Shown here: in pieces, positions 1 through 11,430 of the stretch
Layout: each line of letters starts with the position of its first letter
Numbering within the stretch: position 1 is the stretch's first letter
Assembly (NCBI GenBank): GCA_030490835.1
Contig: CM059973.1
Span: forward strand, 55,308,008 to 55,372,007
DNA: 64,000 nucleotides
From: Annona cherimola
Taxonomy: Eukaryota; Streptophyta; Magnoliopsida; Magnoliales; Annonaceae
Direction of reading: 5' to 3'
Notes under the pieces: model-generated
Told to the model about the DNA's origin: nothing
Databases searched by the model: none
The model's input: the letters and a program-made list of their open reading frames with translations, nothing else
Position numbers and translations under genes: made by a program

Positions 1-1976
1 TGTACTTGCTATGTGCTAAACAATGGAAAGACCAACTTAGGAAAATTAGATGCTAAAAGTGATGAAGCAATTTTCCTTGGTTATTCATCAAAAGCAAAGC
101 ATATAGAGTTTTTAACAAGAAAAATCAAAAAGTAGAAGAATCAATACATGTTATTTTTGATGAATTTAACCAAACTCCGAAAAAAGAGGATGAATTAAGT
201 GATGCAGATGAGGCATCAAAGAATCCAAAGGCAGAACAACAAGAGCAATAAGGAGAAGCCGATGCAAAACGAGAAAATGCCATGAAGGAAAGGGTAAGTG
301 AAGGTAATAATTCTTACAAACCTCCAACTGATTTAAAATTCAAAAATGATCATCCAATTGAGCAAGTCATTAGTAATATCTATGAAGGAGTGAAAACTAG
401 AAGATCAAGACACAATATCTGTGGAAAATTTTCTTTTGTGTCAAAAATTGAACCAACAACCATTGATCAAGCTTTTAATGATGAAAACTGGATCACCCAA
501 TGCAAGAAGAGCTAAACTAATTTGAAAGAAACAATGTATGACATCTAGTTCCTAGACCCAAAGATTGCACAGTTATTGGTACTAAATGGGTATTTAGGAA
601 CAAACTAGATGAAAGTGGACTTGTGGTGAGAAACAAAGCCAGATTAGTAGCCAAAGGTTATTCCCAAGAAGAGGGAATAGATTTTCAAGAATCATATGCT
701 CCTGTGGCTAGATTAGAAGCCATACGTATCTTACTAGCATTTGCTTCTCACATGAATTTTAAATTGTTTCAAATGGATGTGAAAAGTGCATTTTTGAATG
801 GATACTTGAATGAGGAAGTTTATGTTTAACAACCTCTGAGTTTTGAAGAAAAGGATCAATCAAAATATGTTTACAAATTAACCAAAGCTTTATATGGACT
901 AAAATAAGCTCCACGAGCTTGGTATGAAAGGTTGAGCGAATTTTTGATTGATCATGACTTTCAAAGAGGAAAGGTTGATACAACATTATTCATCAAGTAT
1001 AAAGAAAATGATATCTTGCTTGTTCAAATTTATGTTGATGATATTATATTCGGTGCTACTAATGAAACTTTGTGTCAAGAATTTTCTGAGATTATGCAGA
1101 GTGAATTTGAAATGAGCATGATGAGAGAATTGAACTTCTTTCTTGGACTGCAAATTAAGCAACAAGCAGAAGGAATCTTCATAAATCAGTTTAAGTATGT
1201 CAAGGAGATGTTAAAGAAGTTTGACATGCAAAATAGCAAAGGCACAAACACACCAATGAGTTCAACCATCAAGATCGACAAGGATGAAAATGGTAAATCT
1301 GTCGATTAAAAATTGTATAGAAGCATGATAGGATCTTTGTTATACTTAACTACTTCTAGACTTGATATTCTATTCAGTATTTGCATGTGTTCTCGATTCC
1401 AATCATGTCCTAAAGAATCACATTTAATATCCATGAAAAGAATTTTCAGATACTTGATAAATACTACTAATCTAGGATTATGGTATCCAAAAGGGGCCAA
1501 CTTTTGATCTAATCGAATACTCGGATGTGGACTTTGCCGGTTACAAAGTAGATAGAAAAAGCACTAGTGGAACATGTCAATTTCTTGGAAACATGTTGGT
1601 TTCATGGTTTTCAAGAAAACAAACTAGTGTTGCTCTATCTACCGCGGAAGCCGAATATATAACCGCCGGGAGCTGTTGTGCCTAATTGCTTTGGATGAAA
1701 CAACAACTTAAGGATTATGGTGTTGATTATCATGATATTCCAATTAGATGTGATAATACAAGTGCAATCTGTTTGACCAAAAATCCCGTGTTACATTCTA
1801 GAACAAAGCATATAGATGTTAGACACCATTTTATTAATGAGCATGTTGAAAATCATGATATTTGTTTGGAATATGTTAAAATGGAGGACCAAATTGCAGA
1901 TATCTTTACCAAACCATTAGCAAAAGAGCTATTTTATAAAATTAGGAATGATATGGGTATGATTGAATTTGATTAA
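1..1976 (+). pseudogene. pol: Element C pol remnant: integrase tail, reverse transcriptase, RNase H
   Basis: The translation gives the integrase C-terminal region (KSDEAIFLGYSS), then RT with [18 protein letters not shown] and the catalytic YVDD (about 1030-1045). RNase H follows with [23 protein letters not shown] and CDNTSAI, ending at TAA 1974-1976. Damage: a one-base loss near 92, TAA 249-251, a one-base loss near 495, TGA 539-541 at the Trp codon of the NVWHLVP motif, TAA 827-829, TAA 905-907 (Gln of LKQAP), TAA 1307-1309, a frameshift near 1500, and TAA 1683-1685. RT and RNase H would copy the element RNA into DNA, but this copy cannot encode them in one frame. Confidence 0.93.
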
Positions 1977-2503
1977 AAGCATAACATGATAGGGGAAGTA
2001 TTTTAGAAAAACCAAGTCTAGAGAACCAAGTCGACGTCAGTCATCCCAAGTCGACTTCGGGGCGCGACGCTTCGGTTTCTCGTGTCTTCTTCTTCTTCCT
2101 TTTTCTTTTCCTCTTCCCAGTGCCGTTTTCATTTTCTCTCCTCTCCAGCGATTCTGTTCGGTCAATTCTTTGCTCTCATATTCCAGTTCTATCACTTCCT
2201 TTTCCCTCTCTCAATCCGTTCAGCGTTATCCCCTTTTCAATCCGTCTAAATTCCTCTTCTTTATCTCTGTGTCCGTCGGTATTTGTCACTTTCCAGCAAC
2301 TCCCCTGCAATCCAGCGTTCTCTCCTCCTTCATTATCTATTTTCTCTCTCCCTCTCTGCTTCCTCTCCCTCTGGTTATTCTCATTTTATACACTGCCACT
2401 GCCTCTCAACTGCTCTCTCAAAATCCCTTGCATTTGTGTGCATATCCGGCAATTCACTTGTTCTCTCAAAATTTCCATTTCAAACCTGTCTCAAATCCAA
2501 CCA
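1977..2503 (+). promoter_or_regulatory. pol-ORF3 spacer with AAGTCGAC motifs and CT-rich leader
   Basis: No gene is supported here. At 2023-2065 there are AAGTCGAC motifs like those arrayed in the LTRs. From about 2085 to 2500 the strand is strongly CT-rich, like a long 5' untranslated leader, and ends just before the ATG of ORF3. A frame stays open through the leader, but its Ser/Leu/Pro translation follows the base composition and has no counterpart in element A. The A copy has the same layout at 56393-56865. Whether the spacer drives a separate ORF3 transcript is inference. Confidence 0.5.
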
Positions 2504-4141
2504 ATGGCACCTAAAGCTGTTGCAAAACCCTCCAAACAGGTTGTTTCCAGGCCTTCCAGATCAAATACAGGTGAGGGGGTACCCCGCCGACAATGGACTC
2601 CATCCAAAAGGGTCCGGGAGGAGGCCTCCGCATCTGTGGGACGCCGTGTGCGTTTCCGCGAGGCCAATTCATCTTCGTCGGCACCCCGACATGACAATTC
2701 CGAATCTGGGTCTAGTAGCGAGATGTTATCAGCTGCAAATAGACAGGGCACTCCAACTCAGAAGGCACAGGTGCTAAAGATGCCAACTATCTATTTCCGG
2801 ACTGAGCGACAACACAACATGTTTTACAAACATTTCTACGAGCGTAAGATTTTTGTCCCCAAGATCATTGATTTTAAGCTTTTGCGTGATTATGAGTTTG
2901 ACATTGAAGAGTTACTGGACTTTCAAAGATGGACTGGGCTTTTGAAAGCCGATGACAGAGTATACCCTGATTTGACCCGAATGTTCTACTAATGGGATCA
3001 GGAGTATTATATTACATTTGTCAAAGGAAAAGAGATAAATTTGGGGATTGGAAATGAAACTCACAGGGACAATGCAATCCATAGAATTGCGCATATTTTG
3101 GATGTTTCGGAAGCCGAGGAACATATTCCTAAAGGGTTAACCATCTCACAGATGTATAATCAACTAACTAAGAGCAATAAGTATCACCCTGGGATAAAAT
3201 TTTTACATTATATGGATTTGTCACCGAGATTGAGGGTTCTTAGATTGTTGATAGCTCATTGCATATACCCTAAAGGAGGAGGCCGAAACCAATTGAACCC
3301 ATAGGAAGCAGAATTTTTGTGGAAAGTGGAAAATAGAGTCAAAGTTAGCTTGCCTGCATTATTGCTAGAAGCATTGGCTTCAAAGAAAGACAACCCCCGA
3401 GGCGTGCTACCATATGGGACTTGGATCACTAGGATAATGCACTACATGGGCATTGACCTCGACGGTGAGCCGTTTGAAGTCTGAAAGTCAACCAATGCGA
3501 TCAATAAAGCCCTCTTGCAAAGAATGAAAATCAATATGGAGGGCTTACGGGTTGAGAGGATTCGGGAACAAATGGGGCAACTAGCCCAAGGAGAAGCAGG
3601 ATATGCACATCCTAAGGGGGAGCAGCCCCCTCCGTCTCCACAGCCGCAGGCCGCCCCGTCTCCACCACTTGTCATGCCCGCAACGCCTGCATCGCCCCAA
3701 TCACATGAGTCATGCTCTCCTCGAGGTTCACAGATACCTAATCTTCATCAACGTCCGCCTACATGGGACAATTCAGTTAATGCTATTAGGGAGCATTTGG
3801 AGGACAAACTTACCTCCCAGATAGCCGGGATCCATATAGCAATCATGGATATGCATTCTCGATAGGACCGCATGGATCAAGAACTCCGAACTATTAAGTA
3901 TCGGCTTGCATCGGGGAGCAGTCGTGTTCGGCCCATGCCTGATCTAGATCCTTTTGTCTGTGAGTTTGTGCGGGTTGCACCCACAGCTCAACCCTTACCA
4001 TCGTTTCACTCATCTGCCCACATCAGGCCTACCCCACCTACTCATCGATCATCCTATCCTATATCTGCCTTCCACTTTACTAAATCCCGATTTTCCTATC
4101 TCCTTTTTGATTTATTGACAAAAAGGGGGAGAGAATTCTGA
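2504..4141 (+). pseudogene. Element C ORF3 ('env-position' ORF), broken by four stops
   Basis: Start chosen at ATG 2504 (MAPKAVAKPS), which aligns with MALKSRPPKL in element A. A basic, Ser-rich N-terminus is followed by a conserved block around 2775-2990 (MPTIYFRTE, FYKHFYERK, IIDFKLL, VYPDLTR). It resembles, from memory, the 'putative plant transposon protein' domain. A second block at 3150-3480 holds MDLSPRLRVLRLLIAHC and NPRGVLPYGTWITRI, and a Pro-rich tail follows. In-frame stops are TAA 2990-2992, TAG 3302-3304, TGA 3482-3484 and TAG 3863-3865. I see no signal peptide or membrane span after the chosen start, so 'envelope' would be a positional label only. Function unknown. Confidence 0.8.
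4119..4133 (+). promoter_or_regulatory. Upstream polypurine-tract-like motif, element C
   Basis: ACAAAAAGGGGGAGAG lies at the end of ORF3, about 360 bp before the LTR. The same TGACAAAAAGGGGGAGA string occurs at the end of ORF3 in element A and, in inverse orientation, downstream of pol in element B. It may be a secondary plus-strand primer. Confidence 0.55.
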
Positions 4142-4477
4142 GTTTTTTGAGTTTTTAGGATAGTTTACTTTCATGGGTCGGGTAGTTTGTACTCATATAG
4201 GACATTTTGCATTTCAATACTTCATATTGTATTAAATGTTTTGGTTATATATGAAAATGTTCTGTTTTTGAATGAATTGAAATGGTTGAATGACTATAAC
4301 TGGTGCTCTAGATGATATATGTATGCAATGGTTGAAAATGAAATATGTATGTTGATTTCATTAACTTTGAAATGAAATGCAAATGATTCATGTATGCTCT
4401 AAAGTACCAAAATAAGGATAAAATAGTAATGTTCTAAGTAAATGAAACGTATAACTCAAATTGGTTTTGTCAATCAT
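4142..4477 (+). other. Non-coding spacer between ORF3 and 3' LTR, element C
   Basis: AT-rich sequence with loosely repeated AATG/ATGAAATG words. It ends in TTTTGTCAATCATAAA, the conserved lead-in to the terminal purine tract. I see no ORF or RNA gene. Confidence 0.6.
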
Positions 4478-4492
4478 AAAAAATGGGGAGAT
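4478..4492 (+). promoter_or_regulatory. Polypurine tract, element C
   Basis: AAAAAATGGGGAGAT abuts the LTR start TGTTGG. This is the expected position of the plus-strand primer, and the A copy has the same context at 58735-58748. Confidence 0.85.
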
Positions 4493-6293
4493 TGTTGGAA
4501 TCAATGGCAAATTAAGCACAATCTGTGTTTTGATGATTAACAACTCAATTTGAGAATGTTTTGGGTACTAATATGACTTCTTGAAATTGTTTAAAGGCTA
4601 AAAAATTAAAATTCAAAACTTGACAGATTTAGTCGCAAAGCCAAGTCGACTTAGCTATCGACTTGAGTGAAGTCGATACCCAAGTCGATCTCAGTATCGA
4701 CTTGGAAATGGCAAATCCTTCCAGCGTTGAATTTTGGATCTAAGACAGGTGAAGTTGCAAGTCCAAGTCGACTCCATCTGCGACTTGGGTGAAGTCGCAG
4801 ACCCAAGTCGACTCCACCATCGACTTCAAGTACTCAAACATTCCAGCGTTGAAACTAGGATCCAAGACAGGTGAAGTTGTAAATTCAAGTCAACTCCATC
4901 TGCGACTTGGGTGAAGTCGCAGACCCAAGTCGACTCCACCATCGACTTCAGATGCTCAAAACTTCCAGCATTGAAAGTTGAATCCAAGAGTGGTGAAGTC
5001 GCACCCGAAGTCAACTCCATGTGCGACTTGAGTGAAGTCGTATCCTCATGTTGACTCCACATGCGACTTGAAGTGAAGTTGATCCCCAAGTCGACTCGAA
5101 TATTTGACTTGAGTCAGAATGAAGAAATATGTAGTCCGGACATGCATATGTAACAGAGTTAATCATTCAAGACCTTATATTTCTCAAGAAATAACCATTG
5201 GACTACATCTATGAACCTCAAGACCAAACTACTCTAAGTTCATGACATGAAGGCAAGTCTCCAAGGAAAGATGATCATATTGTGTTCCAAAATCAAGAAT
5301 ATCAGTGGAAGAACAATATAAGATGGACAACAAGCATTCAAGATCACTTTCAAGAAATACAAGTTCTAACAAGTGTACACTAGAAGTGAAGTCGCACCCG
5401 AAGTCGACTTCATCTGTGACTTGGGTCAAGTCCAGGACCAAGTCGACCTGAAGTGGAACTTGAAGTCTTTGCTAGGAACCGAAGCCGCACCCCAAGTCGA
5501 CTCTAATATGCGACTTGGGTGAAGTCGCACCCGAAGTCGACTTCACATGCGACTTGGGTCGCGATGGTCGGAAAAATTTGAATGTTGGCGCATTAAATGC
5601 GCGCCACCTACCTCTAAACGTTCGAATTTACTCCACCATTATAAATAAGCATTCAAGTGAACGTGCTAGAGGTTAGAGAAAGCATTAACTGAGATCCAAC
5701 TACCATCCTCTCCAAGCATTAAGTGATCAACACAAGTTTTAAGTGAAGAACTACGCTCAAACTTGCTGCATACTTTAAAGCTGATCAAATCATCTCTTCT
5801 ACGAGTTCTTCCACGAGCCGAAACCTGCCTACACAATCTGTAAAGTGTAGCTTTCATTATTTGATTCTATATTTGTATTGGTTACTTGGTTTAATATTGG
5901 TATTTTGAACCAAGAGAAAGCAAAGTAGCATTGTGACTTGAGAGGGACTCGTCACCTACTTGTGCTGTGATTTGTATACGCACCCTAGAGCTGGAATCTA
6001 GAAGAGAGATGTTGCTCTAGCTGTATTTGATAATACAATAGTGGAACCCAAGTCACAAAGGGTGTGAGCTTGGAAGAGTGGAGTAGGGGAGGTTACCCGA
6101 ACCACTATAAAAACCCTTGTCTACTGCTGTGATTTGCATTTGTGATTTTATTGCTTTATTACTCTCCATATTATTCATTTTTTTCATTAAGGGGATTAAA
6201 TTAAAAAGAAAAAATTTCTGTTTAAGTAAAAATTTTAAAATACCCAATTCACCCCTCCCCTATTGGGTAATAGCCATAAACTCGGGACCAACA
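4493..6293 (+). repeat. 3' LTR of element C (1801 bp)
   Basis: Begins TGTTGGAATC and ends CGGGACCAACA, giving the TG...CA termini of copia LTRs. It holds an array of AAGTCGACT / TGCGACTTGG motifs from 4640 to 5560. The inverted repeat GCGCATTAAATGCGC lies at 5588-5602 and a TATA box (TATAAATA) at 5640-5647. The U5 end (CCAATTCACCCCTCCCCT) is shared with the other LTRs in the window. Apparent ORFs inside are translations of the repeat array. Confidence 0.93.
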
Positions 6294-6391
6294 ATAAAGA
6301 GTGAGTAGAGTGTTGATCCCATCATGAGGGAGAGTTAAATCGTAGCACAACGAAAAATTCCACCCTTCAATAAAGAATTCAAAGAAGTTAA
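6294..6391. other. 98-bp segment between element C and element B
   Basis: Unassigned sequence following the C LTR. It ends in GTTAA, the left copy of element B's target duplication, so before B inserted it was continuous with 14976 onward. Confidence 0.6.
6387..6391. repeat. Left target-site duplication of element B (GTTAA)
   Basis: GTTAA immediately precedes the LTR and matches 14971-14975 exactly. Confidence 0.9.
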
Positions 6392-8038
6392 TGTAGGGTC
6401 CCGAATAGATGGCACAACCCAAGAGGGGAGGGGTGAATTGGGTTTTAAAAATTTCTTCGGTAACTTAAGACTTAACCCCTTGTAGGATTAATCCCCTTTA
6501 ATGAAGAAACACAATGGAAAGCACAGTAATGAAGAAAGCAGAAATAAAAGCAAGTAGACAAGAGATTTATAGTGGTTCGGGCAACCTCCCTACTCCACTC
6601 TTCCAAGCTCACACTCCTTGTGACTTGGGTTCCACTATTGCATTCCACGAATACAATTAGAGCCTCTTGCTCTCTTCTAGATTCAAAGCTCTAGGGGGCA
6701 TTAACAACTAGAGCCACTTGCTCTCTTCTAGATTCTAGCTCTAGGGGGCATCAACAACTAGCACAAGTAGGTGATGAGTCACACTCCAATCACACACTAC
6801 TTTGCTATCACTTGATCTTAGCTACCCAAGCTAAATCAAGTTCAATCCAACCAAATAATCAATGAAAGTAAAACTACACTTTACAGGTGTGTAGAAACGA
6901 TTTAGCACAGGGAAGAACTTGTAGATGATGGCTTTGAAGTTTCTGAATGTAGCTCTTGCAACTTGAAGCACAATTCTTCCTCTCTTGATTGGCTTGATCA
7001 CTTTAATGCTCTTGTAGATAGGAGTTATGCTCACTTAATGTTTTCCAACTTCTTCCCTCGTTCACCATGAATGCTATTTATAATCTTGGAGGGAATCCGA
7101 ACGTTAGTGAGTAGGTGGCGCGCATTTAATGCGCCAACGTTCGAATTAATTCCGACCGTTGCGACCCAAGTCGCATGTGGAGTCGACTTCGGATGCGACT
7201 TCGCCCAAGTCGCAGATGGAGTCGACTTCGGGTGCGACTTCGCTTCTCCGTCGCAACTTCAAGTTCTAGTCAGGGTCGACTTGGGTTCTCGACTTGACCC
7301 AAGTCGCAGGTGGAGTCGACTTCGGGTTCGACTTCTCCTCGACAGTTGGCTTCATGAACTTGAATAATTTCGAGATGCTTTGTCTCATCATGCCTTTGCT
7401 TCTTTTGTGTTTTTCATGTCTTAAATCATTGAGTCTTGCTTTCATTAGCTCCATGATTTGCAAGCCTTTGACTTGATAGACTTGATTTGATCTTGAATGC
7501 CTTGAAGCTTCCTCTCTTGGACTTGAGAGGCTTTGAGTTGATCTTGAAATCATTTAATCTTGAAACTGCATCTTTGATCTTTGAAAGAAGCTTGAATCAG
7601 TATCTTTGAATCTCCAAAACCTCAAGTCGCACTTCGGGGTCGACTTCGTTCGCGACTTCACCCAAGTCGCAACTGGAGTCGACTTCGCTTGCGACTTCGA
7701 TATTCTGCTGCTCCGAAATTCAACTCTGGAAGAATTTGCACGACTGAAGTCGATATCGAGGTCGACTTCGTCTGCGACTTGGCTACCCAAGTCGCATGTG
7801 GAGTCGACTTGACCTGCGACTTCACTTGGTCTTCTTCCCATTTCAGCTCTGGACGTTCTGCAAGTTTGAAGTCGATCTTGGAGTCGACTTGGGGATCGAC
7901 TTGGCCTTCCTAACTTGATTTTCTTCAAATGTATATTCCTTAAACATTTCACAAACTTGTTAGTAGCCAAGACTTTCTCAAATTGATTTGTTAATCATCA
8001 AAACATAGATTTAGCTAGTTTTCCTCATGTTTCCAACA
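6392..8038 (-). repeat. 3' LTR of element B (1647 bp)
   Basis: On the plus strand it starts TGTAGGGTCCCG and ends TTTCCAACA. It contains nine GTCGAC motifs by my count between 7170 and 7890, the inverted repeat GCGCATTTAATGCGC at 7120-7134, and a minus-strand TATA box (complement of TATTTATA, 7075-7082). Several open frames of 60-138 codons within it are products of the repeats and recur exactly in the other LTR. Confidence 0.96.
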
Positions 8039-8052
8039 ATCTCCCCCTTTTT
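8039..8052 (-). promoter_or_regulatory. Polypurine tract, element B
   Basis: ATCTCCCCCTTTTT on the plus strand reads AAAAAGGGGGAGAT in element sense, directly against the LTR. Further purine runs of the same kind lie upstream in element sense, near 8250-8264, 8312 and 8330. Confidence 0.85.
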
Positions 8053-8347
8053 GATGATTGACAAAACCGATTTGAGTGGATACCTTTCATTTAAAAAATA
8101 TGCTCATATTGCATTTTGAAATCATGCAAACATTCAAAGCATTCATTTAAGCATATACATATCCTACTCTTCTCTCCTTAAATCTCTCTCCCCTTTAATC
8201 ATAAAGACTTATACTCAAATCCTCTTCTTCTCCCCATTCTTAAATCTCTCTCCCCCTTTTTGTCAATATATCAAAAAGATTAGAGGGTATTCAAAGAGAT
8301 AGGTGGGTTAGCTCCCCCTAAATGGGTGCTCCCCCTTAATTTATGCT
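8053..8347 (-). other. Short pol-LTR spacer of element B with repeated purine tracts
   Basis: Only about 300 bp separate the pol stop from the terminal purine tract, compared with about 2.4 kb in element A. There is no trace of ORF3. Several A/G runs resembling AAAAGGGGGAGA are scattered through it, including one in the TTGACAAAAAGGGGGAGA context that marks the ORF3 end in elements A and C. This could be the ancestral form without ORF3 or a deletion derivative. Confidence 0.7.
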
Positions 8348-11300
8348 TTAAGTTAGTTCAAGCATTCCCATGTCATTTCTAAGCTTATAAAATGCTTCTT
8401 TTGCTAGGGGCTTAGTGAATATATCTGCAACTTGATCCTCTGTTCTTACATATACCAAACATATGTCATGATTTTCTACATGTTCTCTAATGAAATGATG
8501 TCTAAGGTCTATATGTTTGGTCCTAGAATGCAAGACTGGATTCTTGGTTAGACATATGGCACTGGTATTGTCACATTTGATAGGTATATCTTTAAAATCC
8601 ATGCCATAGTCCCTAAGTTGCTGTTTCATCCAAAGTAATTGAGCACAACAGCTCCCGGCGGCAATATATTCGGCTTCCGCCGTAGATAGAGCAACACTAG
8701 TTTGTTTTCTTGAAAACCATGAAACCAACATGCTTCCAAGAAACTGACATGTTCCACTAGTGCTTTTTCTATCTACTTTGTAACCAGCAAAATCCGCATC
8801 CGAGTAGCCGATTAGATCAAAATTAGAGCCCTTTGGATACCATAGTCCTAAATTGGTAGTGTCTACTAGATATCTAAAGATTCTTTTCACAGCTACCAAG
8901 TGTGATTCTTTTGGGCATGATTGAAATCTAGAGCACATACACACACTAAACAAAATATCTGGCCTAGAAGCAGTTAAATACAATAAGGAACCTATCATGC
9001 TTCTATACACTTTCATATCAACTAATTTTCCCTTTTCATCTTTGTCCATTTTGATTGTGGAGCTCATGGGCGTGTTTGCTCCTTTGCTGTTCTCCATGCC
9101 AAACTTCTTGAGCATCTCCTTGATGTATTTGGACTGGTTTATGAAGATTCCTTCATTTAGTTGCTTGATTTGCAGTCCAAGGAAGAAGTTTAGCTCTCCC
9201 ATCATGCTCATCTCAAACTCTTTCTGCATAAGCTCAGAAAATTCTTGGCAAAGAGTTTCATTAGTAGCACCAAAAATGATATCATCAACATAAATTTGAA
9301 TGATCAATATGTCCTTTTCTTTATACTTGATAAACAAAGTGGTGTCTACCTTTCCTTTTTGAAAATCGTGATCAATCATAAATTTGCTTAGTCTATCATA
9401 CCAAGCCCTTGGAGCTTGTTTTAATCCATATAATGCTTTGGTTAGCTTGTATACAAATTTAGATTGATCTTTTTCCTCAAATCCAGGTGGTTGTTCTACA
9501 TACACCTCTTCATTTATATAACCATTCAGAAATGCACTTTTGACATCCATTTGAAACAGTTTAAAGTTCATGTGAGATGCAAAAGCTAGTAAGATGCGAA
9601 TTGCCTCTAATCTAGCAACCGGGGCATAGGATTCTTCAAAATCTATTCCTTCTTCTTGTGAGTATCCTTTTGCCACAAGTCTAGCTTTGTTTCTCACTAC
9701 AAGTCCACTTTCATCTAATTTGTTCCTAAAGACCCACTTGGTGCCAATAATAGTACAATCATTTGGTCTAGGAACAAGGTGCCAAACTTGATTTTTTTTC
9801 AAATTGATTTAGCTCTTCTTGCATTGCTATAATCCAGTTTTCATCATCAAGAGCTTGTTCAATATTAGAAGGTTCAATCTTGGATACAAAAGCATATTGT
9901 CCACACACATTTTGCTTTGACCTTCTAGTTTTTACACCTTCATACACATTTCCTATAACTTGTTCAATTGGATGTGCATGTTTGAATTTCAAATCAGTTG
10001 GAGGTTTGTAGGAATTGTTACCTTCACTTACCCTTTCCTCTATGGATTCGTCTTGCTTTTCCACATGCAGTTTTTCAAGATTGCTTGTTATGTCATCTGC
10101 ATCACTTAGATCATCTTTTCTTTTAAAGCATGTATTAGTTTCATCAAAAATAACATGTATGGATTCTTCTACAACTTGGTTTCGTTTATTGAAAACTCTA
10201 TATGCTTTGCTATTTGATGAATAACCAAGGAATATAGCTTCATCACTTTTAGCATCAAGTTTTCCCAAGTTGGTTTTTCCATTGTTCAGAACATAACATG
10301 TGCATCCAAAAGCATGAAAATAAGATATGTTTGGTTTCTTTCCTTTCCATAGCTCATATGGGGTCTTTTTCAAGATTGCTCTAATGGTAACTCGATTCAA
10401 TACATGACAAGCTGTACTTACAGCTTCACCCCAAAACTTCTTAGATAATTTGCTCTCATTTAGCATAGTTCTAGCCATCTCTTGTATAGTTCTATTTTTC
10501 CTCTCCACTACTCCATTTTGTTGTGGAGTCCTTGGTGCAGAAAATGTGTGATGAATTCCTTTTTCATTACATAATTCTATGAATCGTTTGTTCTCAAATT
10601 CACCACCATGATCACTCCTTATAGTCATAATAGTACTTTGTTTTTCATTTTCCACCAAGTTTACAAACGTTGAAAACATAGAGAAGGCTTCATCTTTGCT
10701 AGCTAAAAGAATTATCCATGTGAATCTTGAAAAGTCATCAATAATTACAAATACATATTTCTTTCCACCAATGGTTAAAATGTCGGATGGCCCATATAGA
10801 TCCATGTGTAGCAATTCAAGCGGCCTAGTGGTGGAAATCTCCTTTTTGGTAGAAAAAGACATCTTTGGTTGTTTAGATAATTGACATGCCTTGCAAATTT
10901 TGTCTTTGTCATATTTCAACTTTGGCAAGCCTTCTACCAAATTCTTTTTCCATAGGGTCTTTATGTTTGACATATTCACATGTCCAAGTCTTTTATGCCA
11001 AACCCATGGATCATTTTCAATGGCCATTAGACATTGACCATCTAGTTCATCAAGTGAAACCAAATATACATTTCCATGTCTTCTTCCACTAAACATGATA
11101 TGTTCTCCATCAAATACATTACATATAGATGATTCAAACACAACTTTATATCCTTTATCACATAATTGGCTAATGCTCATTAAGTTATGCTTGAGTCCTT
11201 CAACAAACAAAACATCCTCCATGCATGCATTTGAAATACTATAAATATTTCCTTTACCTTTGATTTTACCTTTCTCATTATTTCCAAAGGCAACAGTTCC

Positions 11301-11423
11301 GTCGTTGCAAGGCTTAAGTTTGTGAAACAAATTTCTTTCTCCAGTCATGTGCCTTGAACAACCGCTATCCATGAACCATACATTATTTGCCTTTGCCTTT
11401 AAACAAATCTGAAAGATAAACAA
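8348..11423 (-). pseudogene. pol: Element B pol: protease, integrase, RT, RNase H with one frameshift
   Basis: This is the best-preserved pol here. The first part (11423-9768, 551 codons) has protease DSG at residues 19-21, integrase zinc ligands H143, H148, C177 and C180, and a catalytic triad D208, D271 and E307 in the usual copia contexts (SDHGGEFE, NGVVERKN). The second part (9802-8348, 484 codons) has RT YVDD at 171-174 and RNase H acidic residues D335, E376 and D411. The parts overlap in different frames at an A-run near 9788-9798, a one-base insertion relative to the other copies. There is no conserved ATG at the start; the frame opens about 10 bases after the gag stop. Confidence 0.95.
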
Positions 11424-11430
11424 GTAAATC

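Larger units (their letters stand above)
1..6293 (+). mobile_element. Element C: 3' part of a Ty1/copia (Sirevirus-like) retrotransposon with ORF3
   Basis: The left window edge cuts this element inside integrase. What remains, in order, is the integrase C-terminal region, reverse transcriptase, RNase H, a spacer, ORF3, purine tracts and a 1801-bp 3' LTR. The LTR starts TGTTGGAA at 4493 and ends with ACCAACA at 6293. The order pol - extra ORF - LTR and the purine-rich tracts fit Sireviruses. All three coding parts are broken. The target duplication cannot be checked because the 5' end lies outside; the five bases after the LTR are ATAAA. Confidence 0.9.

Noticed and set aside
2120..2503. Hydrophobic Ser/Leu/Pro extension upstream of ORF3 in element C, at first sight a signal peptide
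   Set aside because: It is a translation of the CT-rich leader. Element A has its own ATG aligned at 2504, and the leader sequences do not match at protein level.
7071..7970. Open frames of 60-138 codons in the B LTR, repeated exactly at 14003-14902
   Set aside because: They are read from the AAGTCGACTT array, occur on both strands and give VDFGCDF-type repeats. They belong to the LTR, not to genes.
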